Positions 1 through 6,082 of a stretch of 6,082 nt of DNA are shown here, piece after piece; the first letter of the stretch is position 1; each line of letters opens with the position of its first letter. Made by a program: the position numbers and the translations under genes. Below the pieces are notes generated by a model. That model worked only from the letters and a program-made list of their open reading frames with translations. It made no database searches and was not told where the DNA came from. Origin of the DNA: an uncultured Prevotellaceae bacterium (lineage in GTDB: Bacteria > Bacteroidota > Bacteroidia > Bacteroidales > Bacteroidaceae); the NCBI GenBank assembly GCA_946187025.1, contig CAMHPM010000109.1, positions 1-6,082 of the forward strand. The letters run 5' to 3'.

Positions 1-1873
1 CAGGGCGTTTCTTCTTTTTCTCCGGTTCTTCTGTCACGGTGACACGTCGGTTGGAGTTGTCGGCACGTACGGTTTGTATGATGTCGGTCACCATCTGCTT
101 CAGTTCGTCGATAAACTGCCGGGCGCTGTATTCGTGGCGCTCGATCATGCGCAGCTTGCGTTCCCATTGTCCGGTGAGTTCGGCGCTTTTCAGCAATTCC
201 TCGTGGATGAGGCCGATGAGTTCTACACCAGTGGCTGTGGCGACGAGTGTCTTGCGTTGTTTCTGTATGTAGTGTCGCTTAAAGAGGGTCTCGATGATGG
301 CTGCTCGGGTCGATGGGCGGCCAATGCCGTTCTCCTTCAGCGCGTCGCGCAGTTCTTCGTCTTCGACAAACTTGCCGGCGGTCTCCATGGCTCGCAGCAG
401 GGTCGCTTCGGTGTAGGGCTTGGGCGGGGTGGTCCACTTCTCCATGAGCGATGGTGTGTGCGGTCCGCTTTCGCCCACTGTGAAGGCAGGCAGGGTGCGC
501 TCTTCCACGTCTTTGTTTTCAGAGTTCTCTGTGCTCTCTGTCTTCTCTGTGTCCTCTGTGCCATCTGTCTTCTCTGTGCCCTCTGTGCTTTTCTGATAGA
601 CAACCCGCCATCCGGGGTCGGTGATTTGCTTGCCTGTCACCTTAAATTCCACGTCGGCAGCCTTGCCCATCACCGTGGTGGTGAGGAATCGGCAGTCGGG
701 GTAGAATGCGGCGATGAAGGCACGTGCCACGAGGTCATAGACGCGACGCTCGATGTCGGTCATGGGCGATGTGTGCTGCCCTGTGGGTATGATGGCATGG
801 TGGTCGGTCACCTTCGACGAGTCGAACACTTTCTTCGATTTCGGCAGCTTCTTGCCTTCGAGCGGCTGGGTGAACTGCTCGTAGCCCTTGAGCCCTTTCA
901 GTATGGCGGGGCATCGCGGATAGATGTCGTCGCTGAGGAATGTGGTATCGACACGCGGATAGGTGGTGAGCTTCTTCTCATAGAGGCTCTGTATGGTTTG
1001 CAATGTCTGCTCGGCAGAGAGGTTGAACTTGCGGTTGCAATCCACCTGCAGCGATGTGAGGTCGTAGAGTCGCGGCGGCGCTTCGGTGCCTTTCTTTGCC
1101 GATACATCGGTCACACTGAATGGTGCATCCTTGATTTTCTCGAGAAACTGCTCGCCCTCTTCCTTGCTGGCAAACTTGCCTTTGGTGGATTGGAAGGTGA
1201 CGTCGCGGTAGATGGTTGAGAGAATCCAATACTGCTCGGGCACGAAGTTCTCTATTTCCTGCTGTCGGCGCACGATGAGAGCCAGGGTCGGTGTCTGCAC
1301 GCGGCCGATGGACAGTATCTGCCGGTTTTGCCCATACTTCATGGTGTAGAGGCGTGTGGCATTCATGCCGAGGGTCCAGTCGCCTATGGCCCGCGAGAGG
1401 CCTGCCTCGTAGAGCGACTGATATTCCGACTGGTCCTTCAGCGAGTTGAAACCCTCACGTATGGCCTGTTCGGTGAGCGAACTGATCCACAGACGGCGCA
1501 CCGGACATCGGGCTCCTGCCTTCTGCATCACCCATCGCTGGATGAGTTCGCCTTCCTGACCGGCATCACCGCAGTTGATGATTTCGTCGGCAGCTTGCAT
1601 CAGCTTCTCGATTATGGCAAATTGCTTTTTCACTCCTTCGTCGTCCTTCAGGCGAATGCCGAAACGCTGGGGTATCATGGGGAGGTCCCACATGTCCCAT
1701 TGCTTCCAGCGCACGTTGTATTCGCCAGGCTGTTTCAGCTCACACAGGTGACCGAAGGTCCATGTCACCTGGTAGCCGTTACCCTCTATATATCCTTGCT
1801 TTGCCTGTGTGGCACCCAGCACATTGGCTATGTCGCGTGCCACGCTCGGTTTCTCTGCTATACAAACAACCAT
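1..1873 (-). CDS. topB: DNA topoisomerase III, type IA (3' end cut by window edge)
   Basis: This is a type IA topoisomerase, which cuts and passes single DNA strands and helps resolve replication and recombination intermediates in the cytoplasm. The frame is open from ATG at 1873-1871 to the left edge, giving 624 residues without a stop. The Toprim domain opens with EKPSVA (Glu7) and continues with DAGQEGELI (Asp103), the same positions as Glu7 and Asp103 in E. coli TopB. The active-site tyrosine is Tyr305 in TTYPRVDTT. DHHAIIPT starts at 357, PYTEAT at 486 and GIGRPSTRA at 516, all family landmarks. The second Toprim aspartate is Gly, a variant I recall in other topoisomerase III proteins. 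Residues 430-450 are an acidic Thr-Glu-X repeat. The visible C-terminus is a Lys-rich linker (EPEKKKKRP); a zinc-binding tail may follow outside the window. The start overlaps the ispH stop by 1 nt, so translation is probably coupled. Topoisomerase III rather than TopA is inferred from motif spacing and length. Confidence 0.95.
   Translation of the reverse strand, partial: MVVCIAEKPSVARDIANVLGATQAKQGYIEGNGYQVTWTFGHLCELKQPGEYNVRWKQWDMWDLPMIPQRFGIRLKDDEGVKKQFAIIEKLMQAADEIINCGDAGQEGELIQRWVMQKAGARCPVRRLWISSLTEQAIREGFNSLKDQSEYQSLYEAGLSRAIGDWTLGMNATRLYTMKYGQNRQILSIGRVQTPTLALIVRRQQEIENFVPEQYWILSTIYRDVTFQSTKGKFASKEEGEQFLEKIKDAPFSVTDVSAKKGTEAPPRLYDLTSLQVDCNRKFNLSAEQTLQTIQSLYEKKLTTYPRVDTTFLSDDIYPRCPAILKGLKGYEQFTQPLEGKKLPKSKKVFDSSKVTDHHAIIPTGQHTSPMTDIERRVYDLVARAFIAAFYPDCRFLTTTVMGKAADVEFKVTGKQITDPGWRVVYQKSTEGTEKTDGTEDTEKTESTENSENKDVEERTLPAFTVGESGPHTPSLMEKWTTPPKPYTEATLLRAMETAGKFVEDEELRDALKENGIGRPSTRAAIIETLFKRHYIQKQRKTLVATATGVELIGLIHEELLKSAELTGQWERKLRMIERHEYSARQFIDELKQMVTDIIQTVRADNSNRRVTVTEEPEKKKKRP
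524..586 (-). repeat. 9-bp tandem repeat, 7 units, in frame inside topB
   Basis: Seven consecutive 9-nt units follow the plus-strand pattern NNYTCTGTN, as in CTCTGTGCT and CTCTGTCTT. On the coding strand each unit reads ACA-GA(G/T)-NNN. They encode TEG, TEK, TDG, TED, TEK, TES and TEN (TopB residues 430-450), followed by a degenerate SEN. The array lies between the strand ending at WRVVYQ and the conserved segment starting ERTLPAFTVGE, so it probably forms a surface loop. Because the unit is a multiple of three, gain or loss of copies would keep the frame. Read in another plus-strand frame the same DNA gives a Leu-Cys-rich peptide, a common source of spurious gene calls. Confidence 0.9.
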
Positions 1874-1875
1874 TA
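1871..1875 (-). other. TAATG stop/start overlap joining ispH and topB
   Basis: On the minus strand the ispH stop TAA (1875-1873) shares its last A with the topB start ATG (1873-1871). The purine-rich GAAGAATGAA just upstream, inside the end of ispH, could act as a weak ribosome-binding site. Overlaps of this kind usually mean that terminating ribosomes re-initiate on the next gene. This also supports the chosen topB start. Confidence 0.7.
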
Positions 1876-2736
1876 TTCATTCTTCATTATTGCTTCACGA
1901 CACTGCTCCATGAGCCACTTCGGTGTGGATGTAGCACCGCAGATGCCTATAGTCTCGGCACCGTCAAACCACTGCCGGTCTATCTCTTCGACACTGTCGA
2001 TGATGTGTGAACGCGGGTTGGCATCAAGACATTGTGAGAATAGTATCTTGCCGTTCGAACTTTTCTTGCCGCAGACGAAGAGTATGACGTCGTGCCTGAT
2101 CGCAAATTCGCGAATCCGTGGCATACGGTTGGCCACCTGTCGGCAGATGGTGTCGAAATAGTGAAACTCGGCTCCATCGTGCATTTGCGACTGAATGTAT
2201 TTCACAATTTCGCGGAAACCCTCGAGCGACTTGGTGGTTTGTGAGTAGAGGCTGATGTCGCGCGAGAAGTCGAGCCTGTGTGCATCTTCGAGTGTCTCGA
2301 TTACGATGGCCGTTCCCTCGGTTTGTCCCACAAGGCCCACAACCTCGGCATGTCCGTTCTTGCCATATATCACAATCTGGCGTTTGTGGTCGGTGTCGGC
2401 GTCGTAGTCGGCCTTGATGCGTCGTTGCAGATGCAGCACCACCGGGCATGTGGCATCAATGATTTCGATGTTTTGTTCGGCTGCCTGACGGTAGGTCGAT
2501 GGCGGTTCGCCGTGGGCACGCAGCAGCAGTTTGGTGTCGTGCAACTGTGAGAGCTTTTCGCGGTCAACGCTGATGAGCCCCATTGCCTTCAGACGCTCGC
2601 ATTCGCGACCGTTGTGTACAATGTCGCCAAGGCAATATAGTTGTGTCTTGCTGGCACTGAGTTCTTCCTCTGCCTTGCGTATGGCTGTGGTGACCCCATT
2701 GCAAAATCCCGAACCGCTGTCGATTTCTACTATCAT
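1873..2736 (-). CDS. ispH: 4-hydroxy-3-methylbut-2-enyl diphosphate reductase (IspH/LytB)
   Basis: IspH is the iron-sulfur enzyme that reduces HMBPP to IPP and DMAPP in the last step of the MEP isoprenoid pathway, in the cytoplasm. The 287 residues start MIVEIDSGSGFCNGV and contain the three cluster cysteines Cys12, Cys97 and Cys198 (E. coli 12, 96, 197). Also present are the substrate-binding residues His41 (GDIVHN), His75 (RAHGEPP), the catalytic His129-x-Glu131 pair (GHAEVVG), Thr167/Thr168 (SQTT), Ser226-Ser227-Asn228, and Ser270 in ATSTPKWL. No key residue is missing, so the enzyme should be active. The length is somewhat short compared with the E. coli protein (about 316), because the C-terminus ends soon after the STPKWL motif. 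It starts 7 nt after the cmk stop and overlaps topB by 1 nt, as in an operon. The start is fixed by the invariant spacing to Cys12. Confidence 0.97.
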   Translation of the reverse strand: MIVEIDSGSGFCNGVTTAIRKAEEELSASKTQLYCLGDIVHNGRECERLKAMGLISVDREKLSQLHDTKLLLRAHGEPPSTYRQAAEQNIEIIDATCPVVLHLQRRIKADYDADTDHKRQIVIYGKNGHAEVVGLVGQTEGTAIVIETLEDAHRLDFSRDISLYSQTTKSLEGFREIVKYIQSQMHDGAEFHYFDTICRQVANRMPRIREFAIRHDVILFVCGKKSSNGKILFSQCLDANPRSHIIDSVEEIDRQWFDGAETIGICGATSTPKWLMEQCREAIMKNE

Positions 2737-2743
2737 GATGTTG

Positions 2744-3448
2744 CTATTGTTGCTGTGCTGCTACACATTCGTTGAAATGTGAGAGCAACCATTCGTTTTG
2801 TTCGTCTTTGGTCATGTGGGAGTTGTCGAGTATCAGGGCATCGGGTGCCTGGCGCAGAGGGTTGACCTCTCTGTGCGAGTCGATGTAGTCGCGTTCCTCC
2901 ACATTGCGCCTGATGTCGTCCAGGTTTATGTCGGTCTCGCCTTTACCAATCAGTTCGTCGTAGCGGCGGCGGGCACGTACCTCGGCCGATGCTGTGACAA
3001 AAATCTTGAGTTCGGCATCGGGAAACACTGCCGTGCCTATGTCGCGGCCATCCATCACGATGCCTTTGTCTTGTCCCATCTGTTGCTGTTGGGCGGTCAT
3101 CACTTCACGCACAAACGGCAGTGCGGCAATCGGACTCACATTGTTTGATACCTCCATGCCGCGAATCTGGCTTTCAACCACTTCTCCGTTCAGGCAGGCG
3201 AGTGGCAGATGGGTGTCGGGGTCGAGTGTGAAGCTCACCTTTACTTTGTCAAGTGCGGCCTTCAGTCCGGCCTCGTCTATTCCGGCTGACGTGATAAATC
3301 CGTTACGGAGTGCAAACAGGGTTATTGTGCGGTACATGGCGCCTGTGTCGATGTAGATGTATCCCACTTGGCGTGCCAGCCATTTGGCCATTGTGCTTTT
3401 GCCGCACGATGAGTGTCCGTCGATTGCAACTATTATCTTCGATTGCAT
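2744..3448 (-). CDS. cmk: Cytidylate kinase, (d)CMP kinase
   Basis: Cmk phosphorylates CMP and dCMP with ATP, supplying CDP/dCDP for nucleic acid and phospholipid synthesis. The 234-residue product starts MQSKIIVAIDGHSSCGKST, with the P-loop at residues 11-19 next to the N-terminus as the family requires. IDTGAMYR follows around residue 34, then the CMP-kinase signature MDGRDIGTAVFPDAELKIFV, an Arg-rich LID region (RARRRYDEL), and the C-terminal RDYIDS...NPLRQAPDA segment. Length fits the family (about 220-230). The frame stays open upstream to 3703, but that part lies over porQ, is rich in Arg, Gln and His, and has no family similarity; the ATG at 3448 is therefore chosen. No clear Shine-Dalgarno is visible, which is usual in this phylum. 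It sits 71 nt after porQ and 7 nt before ispH, a porQ-cmk-ispH order I recall as common in Bacteroidales. Confidence 0.96.
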   Translation of the reverse strand: MQSKIIVAIDGHSSCGKSTMAKWLARQVGYIYIDTGAMYRTITLFALRNGFITSAGIDEAGLKAALDKVKVSFTLDPDTHLPLACLNGEVVESQIRGMEVSNNVSPIAALPFVREVMTAQQQQMGQDKGIVMDGRDIGTAVFPDAELKIFVTASAEVRARRRYDELIGKGETDINLDDIRRNVEERDYIDSHREVNPLRQAPDALILDNSHMTKDEQNEWLLSHFNECVAAQQQ

Positions 3449-3519
3449 GTTTCTGTGATTTTGTCTGTGAATAAAAAATGATGTGGTGTGAGTTGTGAAT
3501 GGCAACTTGTGGCGGTGTA
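3449..3519 (-). other. 71-nt porQ-cmk intergenic gap
   Basis: This is the longest gap in the window and the only likely place for an internal promoter or processing site. On the coding strand it is C/A-rich, then has a run of six T about 25-30 nt before the cmk start. I could not find the Bacteroidetes promoter pattern (TTTG, then TAnnTTTG), nor a strong hairpin. The best stem is 5 bp (AGTTG/CAACT), separated from the T-run by about 12 nt, which is a poor terminator. Function is unresolved. Confidence 0.4.
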
Positions 3520-4461
3520 TCAGAATGAGTAGCTTGTGTTGATTATGAGCGATGATGCTGCCACATGGTATTTGCCCCATGCCAGTCCCACCTTGAACTT
3601 CTTTGTGTTGAGACCTGCACCGACCGACATTCCTGCCCAGTGCTTGCTGTCGCCTATCTTCATTTCGTTGCCTCGGCGTGGGTTGTAGCCGACTGCTACC
3701 CATGTGGTGGCCGAAGGGAAGATTTCGGCACCGAATGTGAGGTGGTTTATCGGCTTCTTCTCGTCCCAGTCGGTTATGTTGTCGAATGTGAGCGACAGTC
3801 GTATCGGCGCGTTTGCAAGGTCTTTGGATATGCCTGCTACGAGGTTGAACGGCAATGACTCGTTTTGCTCATAGAGTGCATCGACTTGTCCTCCGAGGTT
3901 CTGTCCTACGAGGCTGAATGACAGGCCGTGGCCGGCATCGAAATAGTTCAGTCCTAAATCCACTCCGATGGCGGTTGACGAGTATTCGCCGTAGCTCGAC
4001 ATGAGGACTTTGGCTTGCACTCCGCCGCTCCAGAAGTCGGAGAACAGATATGTGTAGCCTCCTTGCAGGTTGATGTCTTTGGCCGAGAATTTGCCCAGCT
4101 GCTCGAAGTGCTCGTTGGTTTCGGTCATTTCGCCGTAGTTGAGCAGCATGGCGCCTATGGCCCATGTGCCGCGTTCGCCGGCCCGTTTGGTAAACGAGGC
4201 GCTGAGTTTGTTTGTGCCTGAGATGTATGAGGTGAAGTTGAGGTTCAGTGTCTTGTCGGACACGTTGGCCAGCAGTGCGGGATTGGTGAACATGAGTGTT
4301 GCATCGTCTTCGATTATGCTCACGTTGGTTCCTCCCACAGCTGCTGCGTGTGCCGATGTCGGCACTTCCAGGAACTGATAGCCGCTGCTGCCCTCTTGTG
4401 CCATGAGGCTTGAGAGGGTGGAGTATAGGGCGAGGATTGTGAGTGTGATTCGTCTGCTCAT
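3520..4461 (-). CDS. porQ: Type IX secretion system protein PorQ (outer-membrane barrel)
   Basis: PorQ belongs to the PorV/PorQ outer-membrane beta-barrel group of the type IX secretion system (T9SS). In Porphyromonas it is linked to the PorU-V-Q-Z attachment complex, which processes and anchors secreted cargo at the cell surface. The 313 residues begin with a signal peptide (MSRR, hydrophobic residues 5-20, likely cut after Ala21 in LMA-QE). The conserved start of the mature protein is GYQFLEVPTSAHAAAVGGTNVSI, followed by EDDATLMFTNPALL near 50-65. The rest alternates short aromatic beta-strands with Gly/Asn turns and ends in Phe (INTSYSF), as outer-membrane barrels usually do. Older databases label such genes as penicillin-binding proteins; nothing here supports that. 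It begins 39 nt after meaB. Subfamily assignment rests on recognition of the N-terminal motifs and on the neighbouring cmk and ispH genes. Confidence 0.88.
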   Translation of the reverse strand: MSRRITLTILALYSTLSSLMAQEGSSGYQFLEVPTSAHAAAVGGTNVSIIEDDATLMFTNPALLANVSDKTLNLNFTSYISGTNKLSASFTKRAGERGTWAIGAMLLNYGEMTETNEHFEQLGKFSAKDINLQGGYTYLFSDFWSGGVQAKVLMSSYGEYSSTAIGVDLGLNYFDAGHGLSFSLVGQNLGGQVDALYEQNESLPFNLVAGISKDLANAPIRLSLTFDNITDWDEKKPINHLTFGAEIFPSATTWVAVGYNPRRGNEMKIGDSKHWAGMSVGAGLNTKKFKVGLAWGKYHVAASSLIINTSYSF

Positions 4462-4500
4462 GTTGTTGGTTCTTGCTGTTGTTGCGACGTGTGGTTTGGG

Positions 4501-5610
4501 TCACGATGTGTGGTTGATGGTGCTGTAGTAGTTGTCGAGCAGTTTGCTGGCTGCTACAAACGAGGTCATCTGTCCGCCAAGCACTGCATTCTCCATGTCG
4601 GGGAGCATGGCGCGTATGGCCGGGTTGTAGTAGAAGTTGTTCTTCAGTTGCTCGTTGATGCTTTCATACATCCAGTATTTTGACTGCTCGTTGCGGCGGT
4701 ATTGGAAATAGCCCGACTGCTTAACTTTGTCGATGTATCTGAAGACCATTGCCATGACCTTGTCGATGTTGAGGTCGTAGAAGCCTGAGTAGCACATCAC
4801 TTCGGGCACTATTCCGCTGTCGGGAAGTGGAAAGAGGTGTAGTGCGTTGCGGAAGTGGCTGGCTGCCAGTTCGGCTTTGTCCACGTTGCTTCCGTCGGCT
4901 TTGTTGATGACGATTCCGTCGGCAATTTCCATGATTCCGCGCTTTATGCCTTGCAGCTCGTCGCCGGTGCCTGCCAGTTGTATGAGCAGGAAGTAATCGA
5001 CCATGGAGTGGCAGGCTGTCTCTGATTGTCCCACACCTACTGTCTCGACGAAGATTTTGTCGTATCCGGCTGCTTCGCACAGTATGATTGTCTCGCGTGT
5101 CTTGCGTGCCACGCCGCCGAGCGAACCTGCTGTTGGCGAGGGGCGGATGAAGGATTTTGGGTGTACTGACAGGCGTTCCATGCGTGTCTTGTCGCCGAGG
5201 ATGCTGCCTTTGGTCTTTTCGCTCGACGGGTCGATGGCCAGCACAGCCAGTTTGCCTCCGTAGTGCTGGAGCACGTGGATGCCAAATGCGTCGATGCTGG
5301 TTGACTTGCCTGCACCGGGAACTCCTGATATGCCTACGCGTACCGAGTTACCTGCATAGGGCAGGCACTTCTCGATTACCTCTTGTGCTATGGCCTGATG
5401 TTCGGGCAGGGTGCTCTCTACGAGGGTCACGGCTTGGCTCAGGCGGGTGACGTCGCCGCGCAGGATGCCTTCTACGTATTCATCGACGGTGAATAGTTTC
5501 TGGCGTTTCTTGCGCATGTGGTTGAGGTATGGGTTTACGATTTCCTGATGGTCAACTCCGGCGTTTACCATCAGTCCTTCGTATTCGGCGCTGTTTTCGG
5601 GATGTTCCAT
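4501..5610 (-). CDS. meaB: Methylmalonyl-CoA mutase-associated GTPase MeaB (ArgK family)
   Basis: MeaB is a G3E-type P-loop GTPase that protects methylmalonyl-CoA mutase and gates loading of its adenosylcobalamin cofactor; in Bacteroidales the mutase serves the succinate-propionate route. The 369-residue protein has an N-terminal helical arm (about 1-88), then Walker A GVPGAGKST at 96-104, AIDPSS at 125-130, SILGDKTRM near 136-144, RPSPTAGSLGGVARKTRE near 156-173, the ETVGVGQSE switch/Walker B region at 189-197, and the guanine-specificity motif NKAD at 236-239. The C-terminus is a helical dimerisation arm (RRNEQSKYWMYESINEQL). The start ATG at 5610 is supported by MEHPENSAEYEGL, which I recall as the typical start in this order. 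Older names (LAO/AO transport ATPase, ArgK) are misleading. No mutase subunit gene lies in the window. It sits 12 nt after the PhoU-like gene and 39 nt before porQ. Confidence 0.94.
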   Translation of the reverse strand: MEHPENSAEYEGLMVNAGVDHQEIVNPYLNHMRKKRQKLFTVDEYVEGILRGDVTRLSQAVTLVESTLPEHQAIAQEVIEKCLPYAGNSVRVGISGVPGAGKSTSIDAFGIHVLQHYGGKLAVLAIDPSSEKTKGSILGDKTRMERLSVHPKSFIRPSPTAGSLGGVARKTRETIILCEAAGYDKIFVETVGVGQSETACHSMVDYFLLIQLAGTGDELQGIKRGIMEIADGIVINKADGSNVDKAELAASHFRNALHLFPLPDSGIVPEVMCYSGFYDLNIDKVMAMVFRYIDKVKQSGYFQYRRNEQSKYWMYESINEQLKNNFYYNPAIRAMLPDMENAVLGGQMTSFVAASKLLDNYYSTINHTS

Positions 5611-5622
5611 TGTGGTTTGTTT

Positions 5623-6082
5623 TTAGAATCCGTTTTGTTTCTTTTCACGAATGCCGGTGGCTTCGATTACGTTGATTATGTAGTCGCCGAGTTTTTCGCA
5701 TTCGGCAATGAGGTCCATGTAAAAGACTCCCATCTGGTAGTCGTAGAGGTGTTTGTTGATATCTACGATGTTTTGGTTTTTGAGCTGGTTGCGGTAGTTG
5801 TTGATTTCGTGCTCTATGTTATAGCTTTTGTTGAGATCGACGTAGCGTTGCTCGCCGTATTTCACTACGATGACCATTTGCTCGAGGGCATCGTCGTCAA
5901 GGCTCATCATGTTGGTGATGTGCTCGTATTGTTTTTCGGTGAAGTCGTTTTGCGAATGCTGGCGTTTGCGGTTCAGTGTGCGTGCCAGGTTGTAGCACGA
6001 GTCGCCTATTGATTCGAGCTCGCTCACCATGCGGAGCATGTGTTGTATTTCGGTCTTCGACTCGAGCGAGAGGCGTCCGTCG
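5623..6082 (-). CDS. Na/Pi cotransporter family protein, PhoU-like C-terminal domain (5' end cut)
   Basis: The frame is open from the right edge to TAA at 5625-5623, giving 152 visible C-terminal residues; the true start lies outside. The segment is all helical and charged, with two PhoU-type metal-binding motifs: SELESIGDSCYNLAR and, near the end, ECEKLGDYIINVIEA. This duplicated E-x-x-x-D pattern on helices is typical of PhoU three-helix bundles. The linking part (KQYEHITNMM...DDDALEQMV, then a helix with NIEHEINNYRNQL) fits the PhoU-like tail of NptA/PNaS-type sodium-phosphate cotransporters of Bacteroidetes. There the tail is cytoplasmic and follows a membrane domain that would be beyond the edge. 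A stand-alone PhoU regulator is possible, because no membrane segment is visible. An in-frame ATG at 6039 is internal: the frame continues upstream with related helix sequence (RLSLESKTEIQHML). The stop is 12 nt before meaB. Confidence 0.8.
   Translation of the reverse strand, partial: DGRLSLESKTEIQHMLRMVSELESIGDSCYNLARTLNRKRQHSQNDFTEKQYEHITNMMSLDDDALEQMVIVVKYGEQRYVDLNKSYNIEHEINNYRNQLKNQNIVDINKHLYDYQMGVFYMDLIAECEKLGDYIINVIEATGIREKKQNGF

Noticed and set aside
524..586. CRISPR array or phase-variable switch
   Set aside because: The units are 9 bp with no spacers, so not CRISPR; a multiple-of-three unit cannot switch the frame on and off.
337..603. Minus-strand Arg/Gln/Thr-rich open frame over the repeat
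   Set aside because: It is an out-of-frame reading of the 9-bp repeat and its flanks inside topB, of a type often miscalled as a gene.
74..1219. Long plus-strand open frame of 381 codons
   Set aside because: It lies wholly antisense to topB, whose motifs are clear. Its product has no recognisable domain and includes the Leu-Cys-rich reading of the 9-bp repeat. It is a shadow frame.
1328..2161. Plus-strand open frame of 277 codons spanning the topB-ispH junction
   Set aside because: It is antisense to two well-supported enzymes and has no recognisable motif; an internal stretch resembles antisense IspH codons.
3473..3507. Possible terminator after porQ (AGTTG/CAACT stem and T-run)
   Set aside because: The stem is only 5 bp with a 7-nt loop, and the six-T run is about 12 nt away, too weak and too far apart for an intrinsic terminator.
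3449..3703. N-terminal extension of cmk by 85 codons
   Set aside because: The extension overlaps porQ on the same strand in another frame, has a composition unlike a structured protein, and would move the P-loop far from the N-terminus.
4501..5610. Arginine/ornithine transport ATPase (ArgK)
   Set aside because: This is an old database name for the family; the NKAD motif and the ETVGVGQSE segment mark a MeaB-type GTPase, with no transporter partner nearby.

Overview
The window reads as an ordinary stretch of core chromosome from a member of the Bacteroidales. The PorQ-family protein of the type IX secretion system, the style of the IspH, Cmk and MeaB sequences, and the weak Shine-Dalgarno signals all fit Prevotellaceae, Muribaculaceae or Bacteroidaceae; I cannot place it lower than order. 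GC content looks close to half by eye. I see no mobile element, RNA gene, CRISPR array or phage gene.

All six genes lie on the minus strand and are tightly packed, so transcription runs from high to low coordinates. In that order: the 3' end of a Na/Pi-cotransporter-type gene with a PhoU-like C-terminal domain (cut by the right edge); meaB, a G3E-type GTPase that chaperones methylmalonyl-CoA mutase; porQ, an outer-membrane protein of the type IX secretion system; cmk, CMP/dCMP kinase; ispH, the last enzyme of the MEP isoprenoid pathway; and topB, topoisomerase III (cut by the left edge). The gaps are 12, 39, 71 and 7 nt, and ispH and topB overlap by 1 nt (TAATG). This suggests one transcript or a few overlapping ones. 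I found no convincing promoter or terminator, and no stretch over 300 bases lacks a gene.

The genes do not form one pathway. They mix housekeeping (nucleotide metabolism, isoprenoids, DNA topology) with cell-envelope secretion, phosphate transport and B12-dependent propionate/succinate metabolism. The most unusual feature is a 9-bp tandem repeat (7 units, 63 bp) inside topB, in frame, encoding an acidic Thr-Glu-X stretch in an otherwise conserved enzyme. I found no evidence of a new biological system here.
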